Below are positions 8,499 through 16,741 of a DNA stretch of 64,000 nt, piece by piece. Within the stretch, counting starts at the first letter, position 1. Every line of letters begins with the position of its first letter. The notes under the pieces were generated by a model that did no database searches, was not told the DNA's origin, and was given only the letters and a program-made list of their open reading frames with translations. Source of the stretch: Gammaproteobacteria bacterium (GTDB taxonomy: Bacteria > Pseudomonadota > Gammaproteobacteria > Arenicellales > Poriferihabitantaceae); NCBI GenBank assembly GCA_024644945.1, contig JAHEGU010000007.1, positions 1 through 64,000 of the forward strand, read 5' to 3'. A program made the translations under genes and the position numbers.

Positions 8499-9332
8499 AT
8501 GCAGGGCAAGCGCTCCACCTTCCTTTTGGCCATGCTGAGTTTCGGGATGGCTTTTCTGTACATCCCAATGGTTCTGCTGGTCATTTATTCCTTCAATAAA
8601 TCAAAAATAGTACCGATCTGGGGCGGGTTCTCAACCCGCTGGTACAAAGTATTATTTGAGAGCGAGGACGTATGGGCGGCGGTTTCTTTGAGTTTAAAGA
8701 TCGCGGTCGTTAACGCGACTTTCGCGACCTTGCTTGGTGCGCTGGCTGGATTGGCACTGGTTCGCTTTGGAAGATTTCGTGGACGAACCTTGTTTTCAGG
8801 AATGATCACCGCGCCCCTGGTGATGCCTGAAGTCATTACTGGACTATCGCTGTTGCTTTTTTTTATTGGGCTCAAGGGACTGATCGGTTGGCCGGAGCGC
8901 GGGTTTACAACAATAACGATCGCACATATCACATTCTCGATGGCGTACGTTGCGGTAATCATCCAGTCCCGCCTGGCAGGCATGGCTCAAGATCTGGAAG
9001 AAGCAGCCCAGGACCTCGGGGCAAAACCGTTTAGAGTGCTCACCGACATCACTCTTCCGCTACTTGCACCGGGCATGCTCGCAGGCTGGCTGTTGTCTTT
9101 CACCCTATCCCTGGATGATCTGGTGATAGCGAGTTTTACCACGGGGCCAGGATCGACTACGTTACCGATACTGATTTACTCTCGAATACGCCTCGGACTA
9201 AGGCCTGATATCAATGCATTGGCCACGATCATCATTTTGGTGGTGACCATCGGGGTACTCATTTTTGGTTGGTTGATGCTGCGCCAGGCAAAACAACGGG
9301 AGCGGGATATGCATATGGCGGCGAAGTCGTGA
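8499..9332 (+). CDS. potI: Polyamine ABC transporter permease 2
   Basis: The second transmembrane subunit of the Pot importer, with six predicted helices and an EAA loop (EEAAQDLGAKPFRVLTDITLPLLAPGMLAG). The segment LDDLVIASFTTGPGSTTLPILIYSRIRLGLRPDINALATI is typical of PotC/PotI, with the long motif spanning roughly residues 205-245. ATG 8499 follows the potH TAG with no gap. Its 277 residues are normal. It is convergent with the regulator-oxygenase fusion gene, 27 bases away. Confidence 0.92.
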   Translation: MQGKRSTFLLAMLSFGMAFLYIPMVLLVIYSFNKSKIVPIWGGFSTRWYKVLFESEDVWAAVSLSLKIAVVNATFATLLGALAGLALVRFGRFRGRTLFSGMITAPLVMPEVITGLSLLLFFIGLKGLIGWPERGFTTITIAHITFSMAYVAVIIQSRLAGMAQDLEEAAQDLGAKPFRVLTDITLPLLAPGMLAGWLLSFTLSLDDLVIASFTTGPGSTTLPILIYSRIRLGLRPDINALATIIILVVTIGVLIFGWLMLRQAKQRERDMHMAAKS

Positions 9333-9359
9333 ACGTATCTTTTCAAGTAAAACGCGCGC

Positions 9360-11210
9360 TCAACCAGCACGTTCGGCCCTGCAAAGAGAGTCGTTAACCT
9401 GGCTTACGGTGCCTGCGGCGGGAAATTCCGCGAGCCGGGCTACAGGCAAAGCCCTTTGAATTTCCTGGTGAAATCGTTTAACGCCGTGTTCTTTAGATGA
9501 TAAATTTTGTTGCGGAAAGGCGCTCGAGCGCATGCCCTCCTGCATCCAGCGTACAAAGCTGTCGTCTTCTCGATCGGTAATGTAATTTATCCGGCGATTA
9601 AGAAAACGAGCTGCCTCTACTTCGCGTCGGTCATCGGCTAAACCGAAAGAGCCTCCAATGAACCAGGTGGCGTCGACACCTTTGGGAATGGTCATGTAAA
9701 ACTCTATGCATTCCGGATACAGTCCTAATACCAGGTTTGGAAAAACACCAATATAAAGCCATAGACGCTGATTTTCTTCTGGCAGGTGATCAAATTTTGG
9801 TAACAGATTCTGGTAGTGGCGTATGCTCCACAGCTTGCCTGGTTTATCGTTGATATAACCCTTCGAAACTGCAACGTTATCTATGTACTCATCCGAATAT
9901 CTCTTACCATAAAGTTGCTGCAGGGAAGGGTGGCCAATTGGTACGTGATAGCCCTCGTTATCAATATCGTGAATCACTTTCCAGTTATAGAGCCGCAATT
10001 CTTTATAGCTCGAGCCAGCAAGTAGTTGCATATTCTCTATTTGATAAGGTGCCACCAGATTCTCGACCGGAGCCAGGGTTTGCTTCAGCGATGGCCCGCC
10101 TGTCTTAAATCGAATAAATATTAACCCCATCCAGAGTTCAAACTCCAAAGGGACCAATCCGTTTTTGGCTGGGTCGAGGTTGTCGAACGTATCTTGAGCT
10201 GGAATACCAATTAACTTGCCTGTCAAATCATAGGTCCAACCATGAAACGGACAAGATAATGAGTGTGGACAGTTATTTCCGCGCCCCTCTATGAGGCGCG
10301 CACCTCGATGACGACACACATTGTGAAACGCCCGTATAACGTTGTCATGCCCTTTGATAATGAGAGCACGCTCACCAAAACCATCAAATGTAATAAAGTC
10401 TCTCGGGTTGGTTAACTCGCTTGTATGTCCGGCTAACATCCATCCAGGTTTGAACAATTTTTCGATTTCTAATTCGAAGAATTCCTTACTGTGGTAAGTC
10501 CAGGGAGCGAGCATATCTAAACCAGGGTTGATTTTATTGCTGGCTGCGTCCCCGCGATTAAAGATCCCGGCCGATGTTATCGTCGTGACATCAAACGCCC
10601 TAGGAAATAGTGAATTGAGATAGTGTAAGCATTCTATTTTTGCTGCCTCCGGGTCAAATTCTTCGGGGCTGTATAAATAATCCTGCCAATAACTATCCAT
10701 TATCCCGGTCAGGCTTCGAGCTAAAACCGCAGGTTCATAGAGGGTGTTATTCGATTGCTGGCACAACGTTGTGAGTTGATCGCAGAAAAGTTTTAGCAGT
10801 TTTTGCTCAAGGCTCCCACATATCTTGTTGTACTCGTCTCTGGTCCGTCGGGCGCTGGAGAACGCATGCCACACCGCTATCTTCTCCGGTCGGCAAATGG
10901 CCGGATTAAAGTGCACATCAATTAAGCGGGCCAAAGCGGTAACGGGGGAATCTTCTTTTCGAGTGGATTGCAGAATTTCTTGCTCGAATTCATCTCGAAT
11001 GGCGATCAACGTGCCCAGAAGCAGTTTGTCTTTGCTCTGAAAATAGAAGTTAACAATACCGCCAGAAAGATTAGCCGCCTTGGTCACTCTAGATACGGTG
11101 GTTCGCTCCAGTCCGTATTGGTATATACAGTCCACAGTTGCGTCGATAAGTTGCTGCTTCCTTGCATCTTTGGCGGGATTTTGACGGGTCGCTTTAGCTC
11201 CTTTCAGCAT
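9360..11210 (-). CDS. TetR/BetI-type regulator fused to a Rieske non-heme iron oxygenase
   Basis: One uninterrupted 616-residue ORF encodes two complete proteins. Residues ~18-65 are a TetR helix-turn-helix (TVSRVTKAANLSGGIVNFYF) and ~75-205 a BetI-like ligand-binding region. From ~235 there is a full oxygenase alpha subunit. It has the Rieske [2Fe-2S] ligands Cys299, His301, Cys320 and His323 (CRHRG ... CPFHGW), and mononuclear iron ligands His422 and His427 in EGYHVPIGH, with an acidic ligand probably in REDD (547-550). The inter-centre bridging position holds Glu419 where ring dioxygenases have Asp; Glu is known in quaternary-amine monooxygenases such as CntA. Separate TetR (~200 aa) and Rieske (~400 aa) lengths add up, so neither half is truncated. 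No reductase gene is adjacent. The substrate is unknown; an N-methylated amine is my inference. Confidence 0.88.
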   Translation of the reverse strand: MLKGAKATRQNPAKDARKQQLIDATVDCIYQYGLERTTVSRVTKAANLSGGIVNFYFQSKDKLLLGTLIAIRDEFEQEILQSTRKEDSPVTALARLIDVHFNPAICRPEKIAVWHAFSSARRTRDEYNKICGSLEQKLLKLFCDQLTTLCQQSNNTLYEPAVLARSLTGIMDSYWQDYLYSPEEFDPEAAKIECLHYLNSLFPRAFDVTTITSAGIFNRGDAASNKINPGLDMLAPWTYHSKEFFELEIEKLFKPGWMLAGHTSELTNPRDFITFDGFGERALIIKGHDNVIRAFHNVCRHRGARLIEGRGNNCPHSLSCPFHGWTYDLTGKLIGIPAQDTFDNLDPAKNGLVPLEFELWMGLIFIRFKTGGPSLKQTLAPVENLVAPYQIENMQLLAGSSYKELRLYNWKVIHDIDNEGYHVPIGHPSLQQLYGKRYSDEYIDNVAVSKGYINDKPGKLWSIRHYQNLLPKFDHLPEENQRLWLYIGVFPNLVLGLYPECIEFYMTIPKGVDATWFIGGSFGLADDRREVEAARFLNRRINYITDREDDSFVRWMQEGMRSSAFPQQNLSSKEHGVKRFHQEIQRALPVARLAEFPAAGTVSQVNDSLCRAERAG

Positions 11211-11231
11211 ACTTCCGAATATTCTAAATAA

Positions 11232-11272
11232 GTTGAATTATTGTATAATATATTGAATAGATATTCAATATA
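11232..11272. promoter_or_regulatory. Overlapping divergent promoters with a perfect inverted-repeat operator
   Basis: The 69-base gap between the fusion gene and the amine oxidase holds the inverted repeat TATATTGAAT (11249-11258) / ATTCAATATA (11263-11272) with a 4-base centre. It is a perfect 24-bp dyad of TetR-operator size. Rightward, a consensus -10 TATAAT lies at 11244-11249, so the dyad covers the start site. Leftward, -35 TTGAAT (11268-11263) and -10 TACAAT (11245-11240) are 17 bases apart, and the -35 is inside the dyad. Binding would block both promoters. The obvious binder is the TetR domain of the fusion protein (inference). Confidence 0.75.
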
Positions 11273-11279
11273 AGTATTA

Positions 11280-12506
11280 GTGAACATGAAAACCCCAGAC
11301 TATCCATTAGTCATCATCGGTGCTGGCGCGGCAGGGTTAGGGGCGTCGGTCAAGGCTGCGGAACTTGGAATCCCGCACCTGGTGCTGGAAGCTTCGCATC
11401 GGACTGGGGGGAGAGGACTTACTGAATTTCTCGAAAATGGAGTCCCAGTTGATCTTGGTTGTCATTGGATGCACTGTGCGCGGCAGAATCCATTTGTGCC
11501 GTTGGCAGAGCAATTGGAATTCGAATATGAACGATCTAATCCTGTCCATCAGGCGTTCGTAAATGGCGCATGGGGCGAAGGAGCAACTGCGGCGGCAAGA
11601 AATGCGTATCTTGAATCGGTCGAAACGGCGGCATGCAACGCATATCATTCGGGCAAACGGGTATCAATCTGGGATTGTATGGAGCAGGAAAGCCCACATT
11701 GTGGGTGGGCGAGCTACTGGCTTAGTTTGATGCATTCGAATGATCCGGATCAGGTATCTGTATCTGATATGGCTGAATTCGATGACACCCACGAAGACTG
11801 GCCATTGCGCCAAGGTTATGGTGCCCTGATTTCTGCCAACGGGGAAAAGTGCCCGGTGAGGCTTAACACACCCGTAGTTGAAATCAATTGGCGTTCGGAC
11901 CAGGTCAGAATAGTACTGAGTGATAGTGAGATCGCTACCAACAAGGTTTTAGTCACGGTCTCGACGGGAGTGTTAGGTGCGGGAGATATAAAGTTCACCC
12001 CGGTGCTGCCGGTTTGGAAACAGCGGGCGATTCAAGATCTACCGCTTGGAAACTACAATAACCTTTTCTTTCCGCTGACGCCGGGCGCGTTACTCGATGC
12101 ACCTGGCGCCATTGGTTATGCAAAAGACGACGTGTTTGCTGCTATACGGGTAAGGCCTTTTGGCGATGACTACGTGTTCGTAACCATTGCGGGAAGATTT
12201 GCCTGGTGGCTTGAAAAACAAGGCGAGAACGCCGCATCACAGTGGTTCGAAGATGTATTAGCGGAGATATTTGGCGACAGCGTACGAAAGGAGCTTGGTC
12301 GATTTCGCGCCAGCGCATGGGGTTTTGATCCGTGGATTAAGGGCGCTTATTCCTCCACAGTGCCGGGATCGGTGGAGCCACGCAAAGTCCTGGCGCGTCC
12401 TGTTGACCAAAAACTGTTTTTCGCTGGTGAAGCGACTTCCCTGCGGGAATTCAATACTGCACATGGAGCATGGAAATCAGGTCAGGATGCAGTGCAGGCA
12501 CTATAA
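11280..12506 (+). CDS. FAD-dependent amine oxidase (flavin monoamine oxidase family)
   Basis: A soluble flavoenzyme expected to oxidise an amine to an imine or aldehyde. The N-terminal dinucleotide-binding motif GAGAAGLGASVKAAELG is followed by the LEASHRTGGRG flavin motif. The C-terminus has LFFAGEATSLREFNTAHGAWKSG, which closes the FAD site in this family. At 408 residues it is somewhat short but complete, and there is no signal peptide. GTG 11280 is the outermost start; ATG 11286 is equally possible. Neither has a clear ribosome site and the leader is short. It is divergent from the TetR-Rieske fusion and shares its operator, so co-regulation is likely. The substrate is not known. Confidence 0.88.
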   Translation: MNMKTPDYPLVIIGAGAAGLGASVKAAELGIPHLVLEASHRTGGRGLTEFLENGVPVDLGCHWMHCARQNPFVPLAEQLEFEYERSNPVHQAFVNGAWGEGATAAARNAYLESVETAACNAYHSGKRVSIWDCMEQESPHCGWASYWLSLMHSNDPDQVSVSDMAEFDDTHEDWPLRQGYGALISANGEKCPVRLNTPVVEINWRSDQVRIVLSDSEIATNKVLVTVSTGVLGAGDIKFTPVLPVWKQRAIQDLPLGNYNNLFFPLTPGALLDAPGAIGYAKDDVFAAIRVRPFGDDYVFVTIAGRFAWWLEKQGENAASQWFEDVLAEIFGDSVRKELGRFRASAWGFDPWIKGAYSSTVPGSVEPRKVLARPVDQKLFFAGEATSLREFNTAHGAWKSGQDAVQAL

Positions 12507-12540
12507 GACCAACAGTACGCATTTTTAAACGGCAGTCAAT

Positions 12541-13374
12541 TTAATTGAGCTGCAGTGGCTTAAGCTCTAACGGGGTCCCTCGATTTTTCTTTTCGGTCTC
12601 TGGAAGGACGTCCATAGAGGGCCATAGCCCGGTGATCAGGGTTTCGCGATATGCGGAACCAAGACCGGCCTGACGCATAGATTCCGCCGCACCAACACAG
12701 TCGAAGGATAGCCGGTGCCAGGTGGACAATACTTCGGTCCCGCTAGGTTCCAGCAGCAGGTACCAGCCATCTCGAGTGCCATCATTGGCGGGCATACCGA
12801 TCACCCCTGTATTGAGCCAATAACCGCTTTTAACCGGATGGCCAAAGGGAATTCCGCAATGTCCACCGATGACGCAGTCAACCGATAAACTATCAATCGC
12901 AATTCGCTTCTGGTCATTGGGTGAAGAGGCAAAAACAAACTCACTGATCTCCTCTACACCACCATGAATGACCGCAAATCGAATCGTACCGATCTGGAAT
13001 GCAATGATACGAGGTAGTCGAGACATCCATAGCTGATTTGCCAGCGAAACGTGTGCTTTGCAATAGCTATACCATTCTTCAGAAAGTATTGAGCAGAGGC
13101 TGCCCTCATCAAATCCGCATCCGCAATCGTCAGCCTGGTCGCCAATGGATTCCTCGCAATTTCCTTTTACCACATTGATTCCCCAATCTCTGATCAGGTT
13201 GGCGGTTTCTTCCGGGTTTGCGCAGTAAGCAATCAGGTCTCCATTACAGATAATACTGCGAGGGGGAATTTGAAGATGCTTGGCGGCAGACTGCATGGCC
13301 TGGGTGGCCTGGAAGTTGCCATATGGTCCTCCAAATACGATAACCGGTCCATCAAGGTGTTGCAGATTTTTCAT
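12541..13374 (-). CDS. Metallophosphoesterase-fold protein with an altered first metal motif
   Basis: A calcineurin-like phosphoesterase fold is shown by CNGDLIAY (motif II), GNCEES (motif III), VIHGG (motif IV) and GGHCGIPFGHP (motif V). The normal first motif D-x-H-G-N, which supplies two metal ligands, is instead GGPYGN at residues 15-20. The rest of the protein is intact, and I recall relatives that share GGPYxN, so this looks like a subfamily trait, not damage. A Cys-rich insert (DDCGCGF) follows motif III. It may bind one metal, use another ligand set or have lost catalysis. It is divergent from the thioredoxin-like gene, which may be its functional neighbour. Confidence 0.8.
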   Translation of the reverse strand: MKNLQHLDGPVIVFGGPYGNFQATQAMQSAAKHLQIPPRSIICNGDLIAYCANPEETANLIRDWGINVVKGNCEESIGDQADDCGCGFDEGSLCSILSEEWYSYCKAHVSLANQLWMSRLPRIIAFQIGTIRFAVIHGGVEEISEFVFASSPNDQKRIAIDSLSVDCVIGGHCGIPFGHPVKSGYWLNTGVIGMPANDGTRDGWYLLLEPSGTEVLSTWHRLSFDCVGAAESMRQAGLGSAYRETLITGLWPSMDVLPETEKKNRGTPLELKPLQLN

Positions 13375-13501
13375 ATAGGAGTGGTGTGCTAACAGGACTC
13401 TAGAATTAAGTTTGGTCTATCAGCGGAAAAAATAGTTCCGATTAGAACGAATTTTAATCTTCGCGGTCGACCTAGAGTTATCGTTAATCAATAGTGATGA
13501 A

Positions 13502-14112
13502 ATGATTGATTCGAAATGGCTATGTGACAGCCGCCGTCGTCTCATTGCCGTAGCTGGCGCTACGTTGGCTGGACTTTTTTTACCACGGATATCAGTCGCG
13601 CAAATTACTTCAAAATATGGGATCGCAGGGCAAAAAGCGCCCGATCTAAATCTGGATTACTGGATTGATAGAAATGGTGAGCCTGGATCATTTTCGGTGA
13701 CGGAGTCGCGGGGAAGTGGGTCATGCTAAAGTGCTTTCAAGATTGGTGTCCAGGATGCCATTCCAGTGGATTTCCTACATTAAAGGCCTTTGCCGATGAG
13801 TTCTGGAATCACCCCGATGTGGCCATCGCGGGTATTCAAACTGTGTTCGAAGGCTTCAATTCAAATACGCTAAAAGACGTTCGAAAATTACAGCTTAAGT
13901 ATGATCTGCCGATCACGATGGGGCACGACGCCGGAGACCCTGCTGGTGATCACAGGCCGCAGACGATGATCAAGTATCTGACTGGCGGTACGCCCTGGAT
14001 CATTCTGATTGATCCTGAAGGGCAGGTCGTTTTTAACGATTTTCATGTGGATACGGAAAGGTTGATCGCGTACGTTGGTGAAAGGTATCGTAATGCCGCC
14101 ACGGCTGCTTGA
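13502..14112 (+). pseudogene. Frameshifted TlpA/thioredoxin-like protein
   Basis: Two overlapping frames together make one thioredoxin-fold protein. The first (13502-13729) gives a twin-arginine-type signal (SRRRLIAVAG, residues 10-19), then APDLNLDYWID and GEPGSFSV. The second gives GKWVMLKCF and the redox motif WCPGC, then GGTPWIILIDPEGQVVF. The frames meet at a run of four Gs near 13713-13717. One extra G would restore a continuous ...ESRGKWVMLKCFQDW reading. ATG 13723 overlaps the first frame's stop as ATGCTAA, so reinitiation could yield a cytoplasmic second half (13723-14112). A true mutation, a homopolymer sequencing error and coupled translation are all open. Confidence 0.8.
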
Positions 14113-14175
14113 TGCAGACATAACACATCGTTGGCAGTAACAATAAAAAAGTGCCTCCAATTTAATTAGTAGTCC

Positions 14176-14601
14176 TTATATTTTTTCAGGGTATCTTGCT
14201 CGCATCACTGAAACCGAGTCCGCGATGATTTCTGTAAGGGTCGAGATATCTATTTCCGCAAGCTTATTCAGGTAAAGGCATGAAACGGAATGCTTGTGCT
14301 TACCAAGTTTTTTGAGCGCCTTCTGGTAATTCTTGAAACCAGGCATGATGTATATGGCGAGATTCTGTTTTCGCGGTGAAAATCCTGTTAACGGCCATAT
14401 TCCGGGCTGCCCGCTGCGCTGTTTGTAGTGATATTGTCCAAATCCTACAATGCTGTTACCCCACAAGACCGGTTTCTCGCCGGTAATATTCTGCATAATT
14501 TTCAAAAGATCTAAACAATCCTGCCGCCGTGTTGCGTTTTCAACGGCATTAAGATATTTCTCAACATTTTTACGTGTGGGCCTGGTTTTTAATTCTGCCA
14601 T
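14176..14601 (-). CDS. DUF1801 domain protein
   Basis: A small cytoplasmic protein of the YdhG/YjbR-like fold (DUF1801). Its hallmarks are KPVLWGNSIVGFGQYHYKQRSG, WPLTGFSPRKQNLAIYIMPGF and the lysine-rich LGKHKHSVSCLYLNKLAEID. The function of the family is not established. It is the last gene of a three-gene leftward run. Its start overlaps the end of the sulfotransferase gene by 13 bases, so the two are probably co-transcribed. Confidence 0.85.
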   Translation of the reverse strand: MAELKTRPTRKNVEKYLNAVENATRRQDCLDLLKIMQNITGEKPVLWGNSIVGFGQYHYKQRSGQPGIWPLTGFSPRKQNLAIYIMPGFKNYQKALKKLGKHKHSVSCLYLNKLAEIDISTLTEIIADSVSVMRARYPEKI

Positions 14602-15656
14602 ATTTGAGATTCTAAAATTGTTTTATAGAGTTGGTTGTCAAAATGAATGAGTGGATCTATAGCGTCTAGAACTGAAGGATCGGTTTTATCAAACAACGCT
14701 GAAACTTTTGCTGGGTTATGTCGTGTGGATTGGACCGAAGCTTTGCGTTGATAATATTTGGCACATTGATCGAGATATTCGTGATATGACTCGGTGGTTC
14801 CAATTGTTTTGAATACAGAAAGGTTTTCAATCGCTTGATCCAGATCAGCATCACTTACCTGTTGTGGCCTTGATGCAAGCATGTAACGAGTTTGAATGTT
14901 GTCAAAAAAGTCAAACTGAAAACCCTCTATCGCATTAACGAAGTTCTCGATACCAGTGGCGTGACTTAGCTCCACATCCTGCATTTGCAGTGAAAGCTCC
15001 TGGATGATCGGTTGGTGTGCTCTGAAAAAGCCGCTGTCAGGATCAGTTCCGATTCCCTTTAACCATGAAAGATGGGAATGGAGCTGGTCGATTGGTCTGC
15101 GAACGATTGAGTGAATATCTAACTTGGAGAAATCAGATTCGATTTCTCTCAGTCTGTAGAGAGGTATATGCCCCGCAAGATAGTGACCTGGCTTTATCAG
15201 CGCTCGCTGTGTTTCGAGATCCAGGACCTCAATGTGGCTGTGCCATTTTCCGTATCCAAACCATGAGTGCACGTGATTATTGAAACTGGTTCCGGCAGTT
15301 TTTGGAATATGCATGAAGAAAACAGTATTCGAGGGATTTACAACAGACGGGATTGATTGGAATGGAAACTTGCACAGACTGATCAACCCGCGGTAGCAGG
15401 TGATCCTGAAATCGCCAGGCCGATTGAGGTTGCTAGGGGATGGAAGCTTAAATTCAAATCCACAGTCACCTGAACGATGTAATCCGGCCCGCTTCACATC
15501 ATCTCGGGGTTGATTGCAAACTATTCCGCCGATTCGCTCGTTACCGAAATAGAAATCTAGAGTTATCGTATGCCAGGGTGTAAGACGATTTAGACACCAG
15601 CCGCTGACGTATTCTTCATTCAATACATCAATATGATGCAGTATCAATTTCGGCAT
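14589..15656 (-). CDS. Sulfotransferase-family protein with an extra N-terminal beta domain
   Basis: The C-terminal two thirds resemble Sulfotransfer_2 enzymes. The PAPS-binding loop is FFMHIPKTAGTSFNNHV (about residues 112-128), and HSIVRRPIDQLHSHLSWLKG is the second PAPS-contact region (3'-phosphate binding). The first ~100 residues form a separate segment (VSGWCLNRLTPWH ... GIVCNQPRDDVKRAGLHRSGDCGFEFKLP, in two parts) of a kind often attached to glycosyl- or sulfotransferases that act on cell-surface glycans. The acceptor is unknown. It follows the methyltransferase gene by 10 bases and overlaps the DUF1801 gene. Confidence 0.75.
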   Translation of the reverse strand: MPKLILHHIDVLNEEYVSGWCLNRLTPWHTITLDFYFGNERIGGIVCNQPRDDVKRAGLHRSGDCGFEFKLPSPSNLNRPGDFRITCYRGLISLCKFPFQSIPSVVNPSNTVFFMHIPKTAGTSFNNHVHSWFGYGKWHSHIEVLDLETQRALIKPGHYLAGHIPLYRLREIESDFSKLDIHSIVRRPIDQLHSHLSWLKGIGTDPDSGFFRAHQPIIQELSLQMQDVELSHATGIENFVNAIEGFQFDFFDNIQTRYMLASRPQQVSDADLDQAIENLSVFKTIGTTESYHEYLDQCAKYYQRKASVQSTRHNPAKVSALFDKTDPSVLDAIDPLIHFDNQLYKTILESQIWQN

Positions 15657-15666
15657 CGGGCGAGAT

Positions 15667-16128
15667 TCAGATCCAACGCCTGACGCGCTGCTTGTATCTT
15701 AGATAGCTGGTACCAAATTTCGATGTGAGCATTTTCTCTTCGGACTTGATTTGAAACTCCGTAATGAAGGACACGAATAAAATCGGCATCAGCAGGTTGA
15801 TCCAATTGCCCATCCAAATTGCCCAAGCGAGAAGCAATAACGCGTCAACCACATATATTGGATTTCTTGACCAGGCAAATACTCCCTGTGTAATCAGTTC
15901 AGAAGTTTGATCCAGCTTCTGGGGATGAACTGTGGTCTGGTGTTTCCAAAACTGATAGACCGCAGCCATAAAGATGACCAAACAAATGAATAATATGAGC
16001 CGTGAAATCAAGAATTCGTATCCGGTATGATAGTGCAGTGCTGGCACATATCGGTGTATCAACCACATAATCATGCCAAAGATTAGAACCTGAAGAGGCG
16101 GCAGAATTTTAAGGGACAGGAAGTGCAT
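15667..16128 (-). CDS. Isoprenylcysteine carboxyl methyltransferase-like membrane protein
   Basis: A small integral membrane methyltransferase-family protein of 153 residues with about four helices. The family signature is near the C-terminus: GVFAWSRNPIYVVDALLLLAWA, then EEKMLTSKFGTSYLRYKQRVRRWI (quoted in part; it spans the last ~25 residues). Bacterial members methylate various small substrates or lipids with S-adenosylmethionine, and many are uncharacterised. It is the first gene of the run with the sulfotransferase and DUF1801 genes. Confidence 0.82.
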   Translation of the reverse strand: MHFLSLKILPPLQVLIFGMIMWLIHRYVPALHYHTGYEFLISRLILFICLVIFMAAVYQFWKHQTTVHPQKLDQTSELITQGVFAWSRNPIYVVDALLLLAWAIWMGNWINLLMPILFVSFITEFQIKSEEKMLTSKFGTSYLRYKQRVRRWI

Positions 16129-16186
16129 AAGTCGATTGTAATTGCGCTCGCATAATCAGGAAAGTAATCTTTGTGCTGTCGGTTGA

Positions 16187-16612
16187 TCACGGCCACCCAT
16201 TCTGCCAAGCAGAGGACTGCACCTTTCGATGATGCTGTCTGCCCAGGTGATCCAGACTGAAGGCAAGGGGAAGTCGATTTGGCTGCCTTGGATTTGCCTG
16301 GATATGGTAGCTGTATCGATCGTGGTTGTTGATCGAGTAGTCAAACCAACTGTCGCTATCAGGTATATTTATCTGCTCTAGTGTGGCTTCGTATGAGTGA
16401 TGCCGGGTGTAGTACTGCTCTAGCGCGATTGATATTTTGTTTAATTGAGCCATCGCGCTTGCTTGTCGTCCGCTAACGGCATAGGCGGAGTAGCTCGGTA
16501 CAGCGGCCGACACAATGATGCCGATTAAGGTGAGGACAACCAGAAGTTCGATCAACGAGAACCCATGGTTTGCGGTGGTTCGAATAACTTGCCTGTCAGT
16601 GAAATCTAACAC
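16187..16612 (-). CDS. pilE: Type IV pilin-like protein PilE
   Basis: A minor pilin of the type IV pilus. The prepilin peptidase site is HG|FSLIELLVVLTLIG, with Glu at +5 and a class III N-terminal helix. Then comes a globular head (about 110 residues) rich in Tyr and His. It starts at GTG 16612. The leader is 17 residues long, slightly longer than the usual class III leader. It is last in the pilV-pilW-pilX-pilY1-pilE series, 129 bases after pilY1, which is its usual place in gammaproteobacterial minor-pilin operons. Confidence 0.88.
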   Translation of the reverse strand: MLDFTDRQVIRTTANHGFSLIELLVVLTLIGIIVSAAVPSYSAYAVSGRQASAMAQLNKISIALEQYYTRHHSYEATLEQINIPDSDSWFDYSINNHDRYSYHIQANPRQPNRLPLAFSLDHLGRQHHRKVQSSAWQNGWP

Positions 16613-16741
16613 CTGATCACCTCGTGTGCGAATTCAGCCAGGCTGAGATTCCATGTGACCAGACACACTGCTGATATCAGGTGGTGATAGAGAATAGTAA
16701 ACATTGTCAGACCTCCTTGTCTGTGTTGTAGAAACTTGTGG

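Noticed and set aside
13700..13730. Programmed -1 frameshifting as the explanation for the split thioredoxin-like gene.
   Set aside because: The site lacks a classical X-XXY-YYZ slippery heptamer and I see no obvious downstream pseudoknot. A one-base loss in a G-run is simpler.
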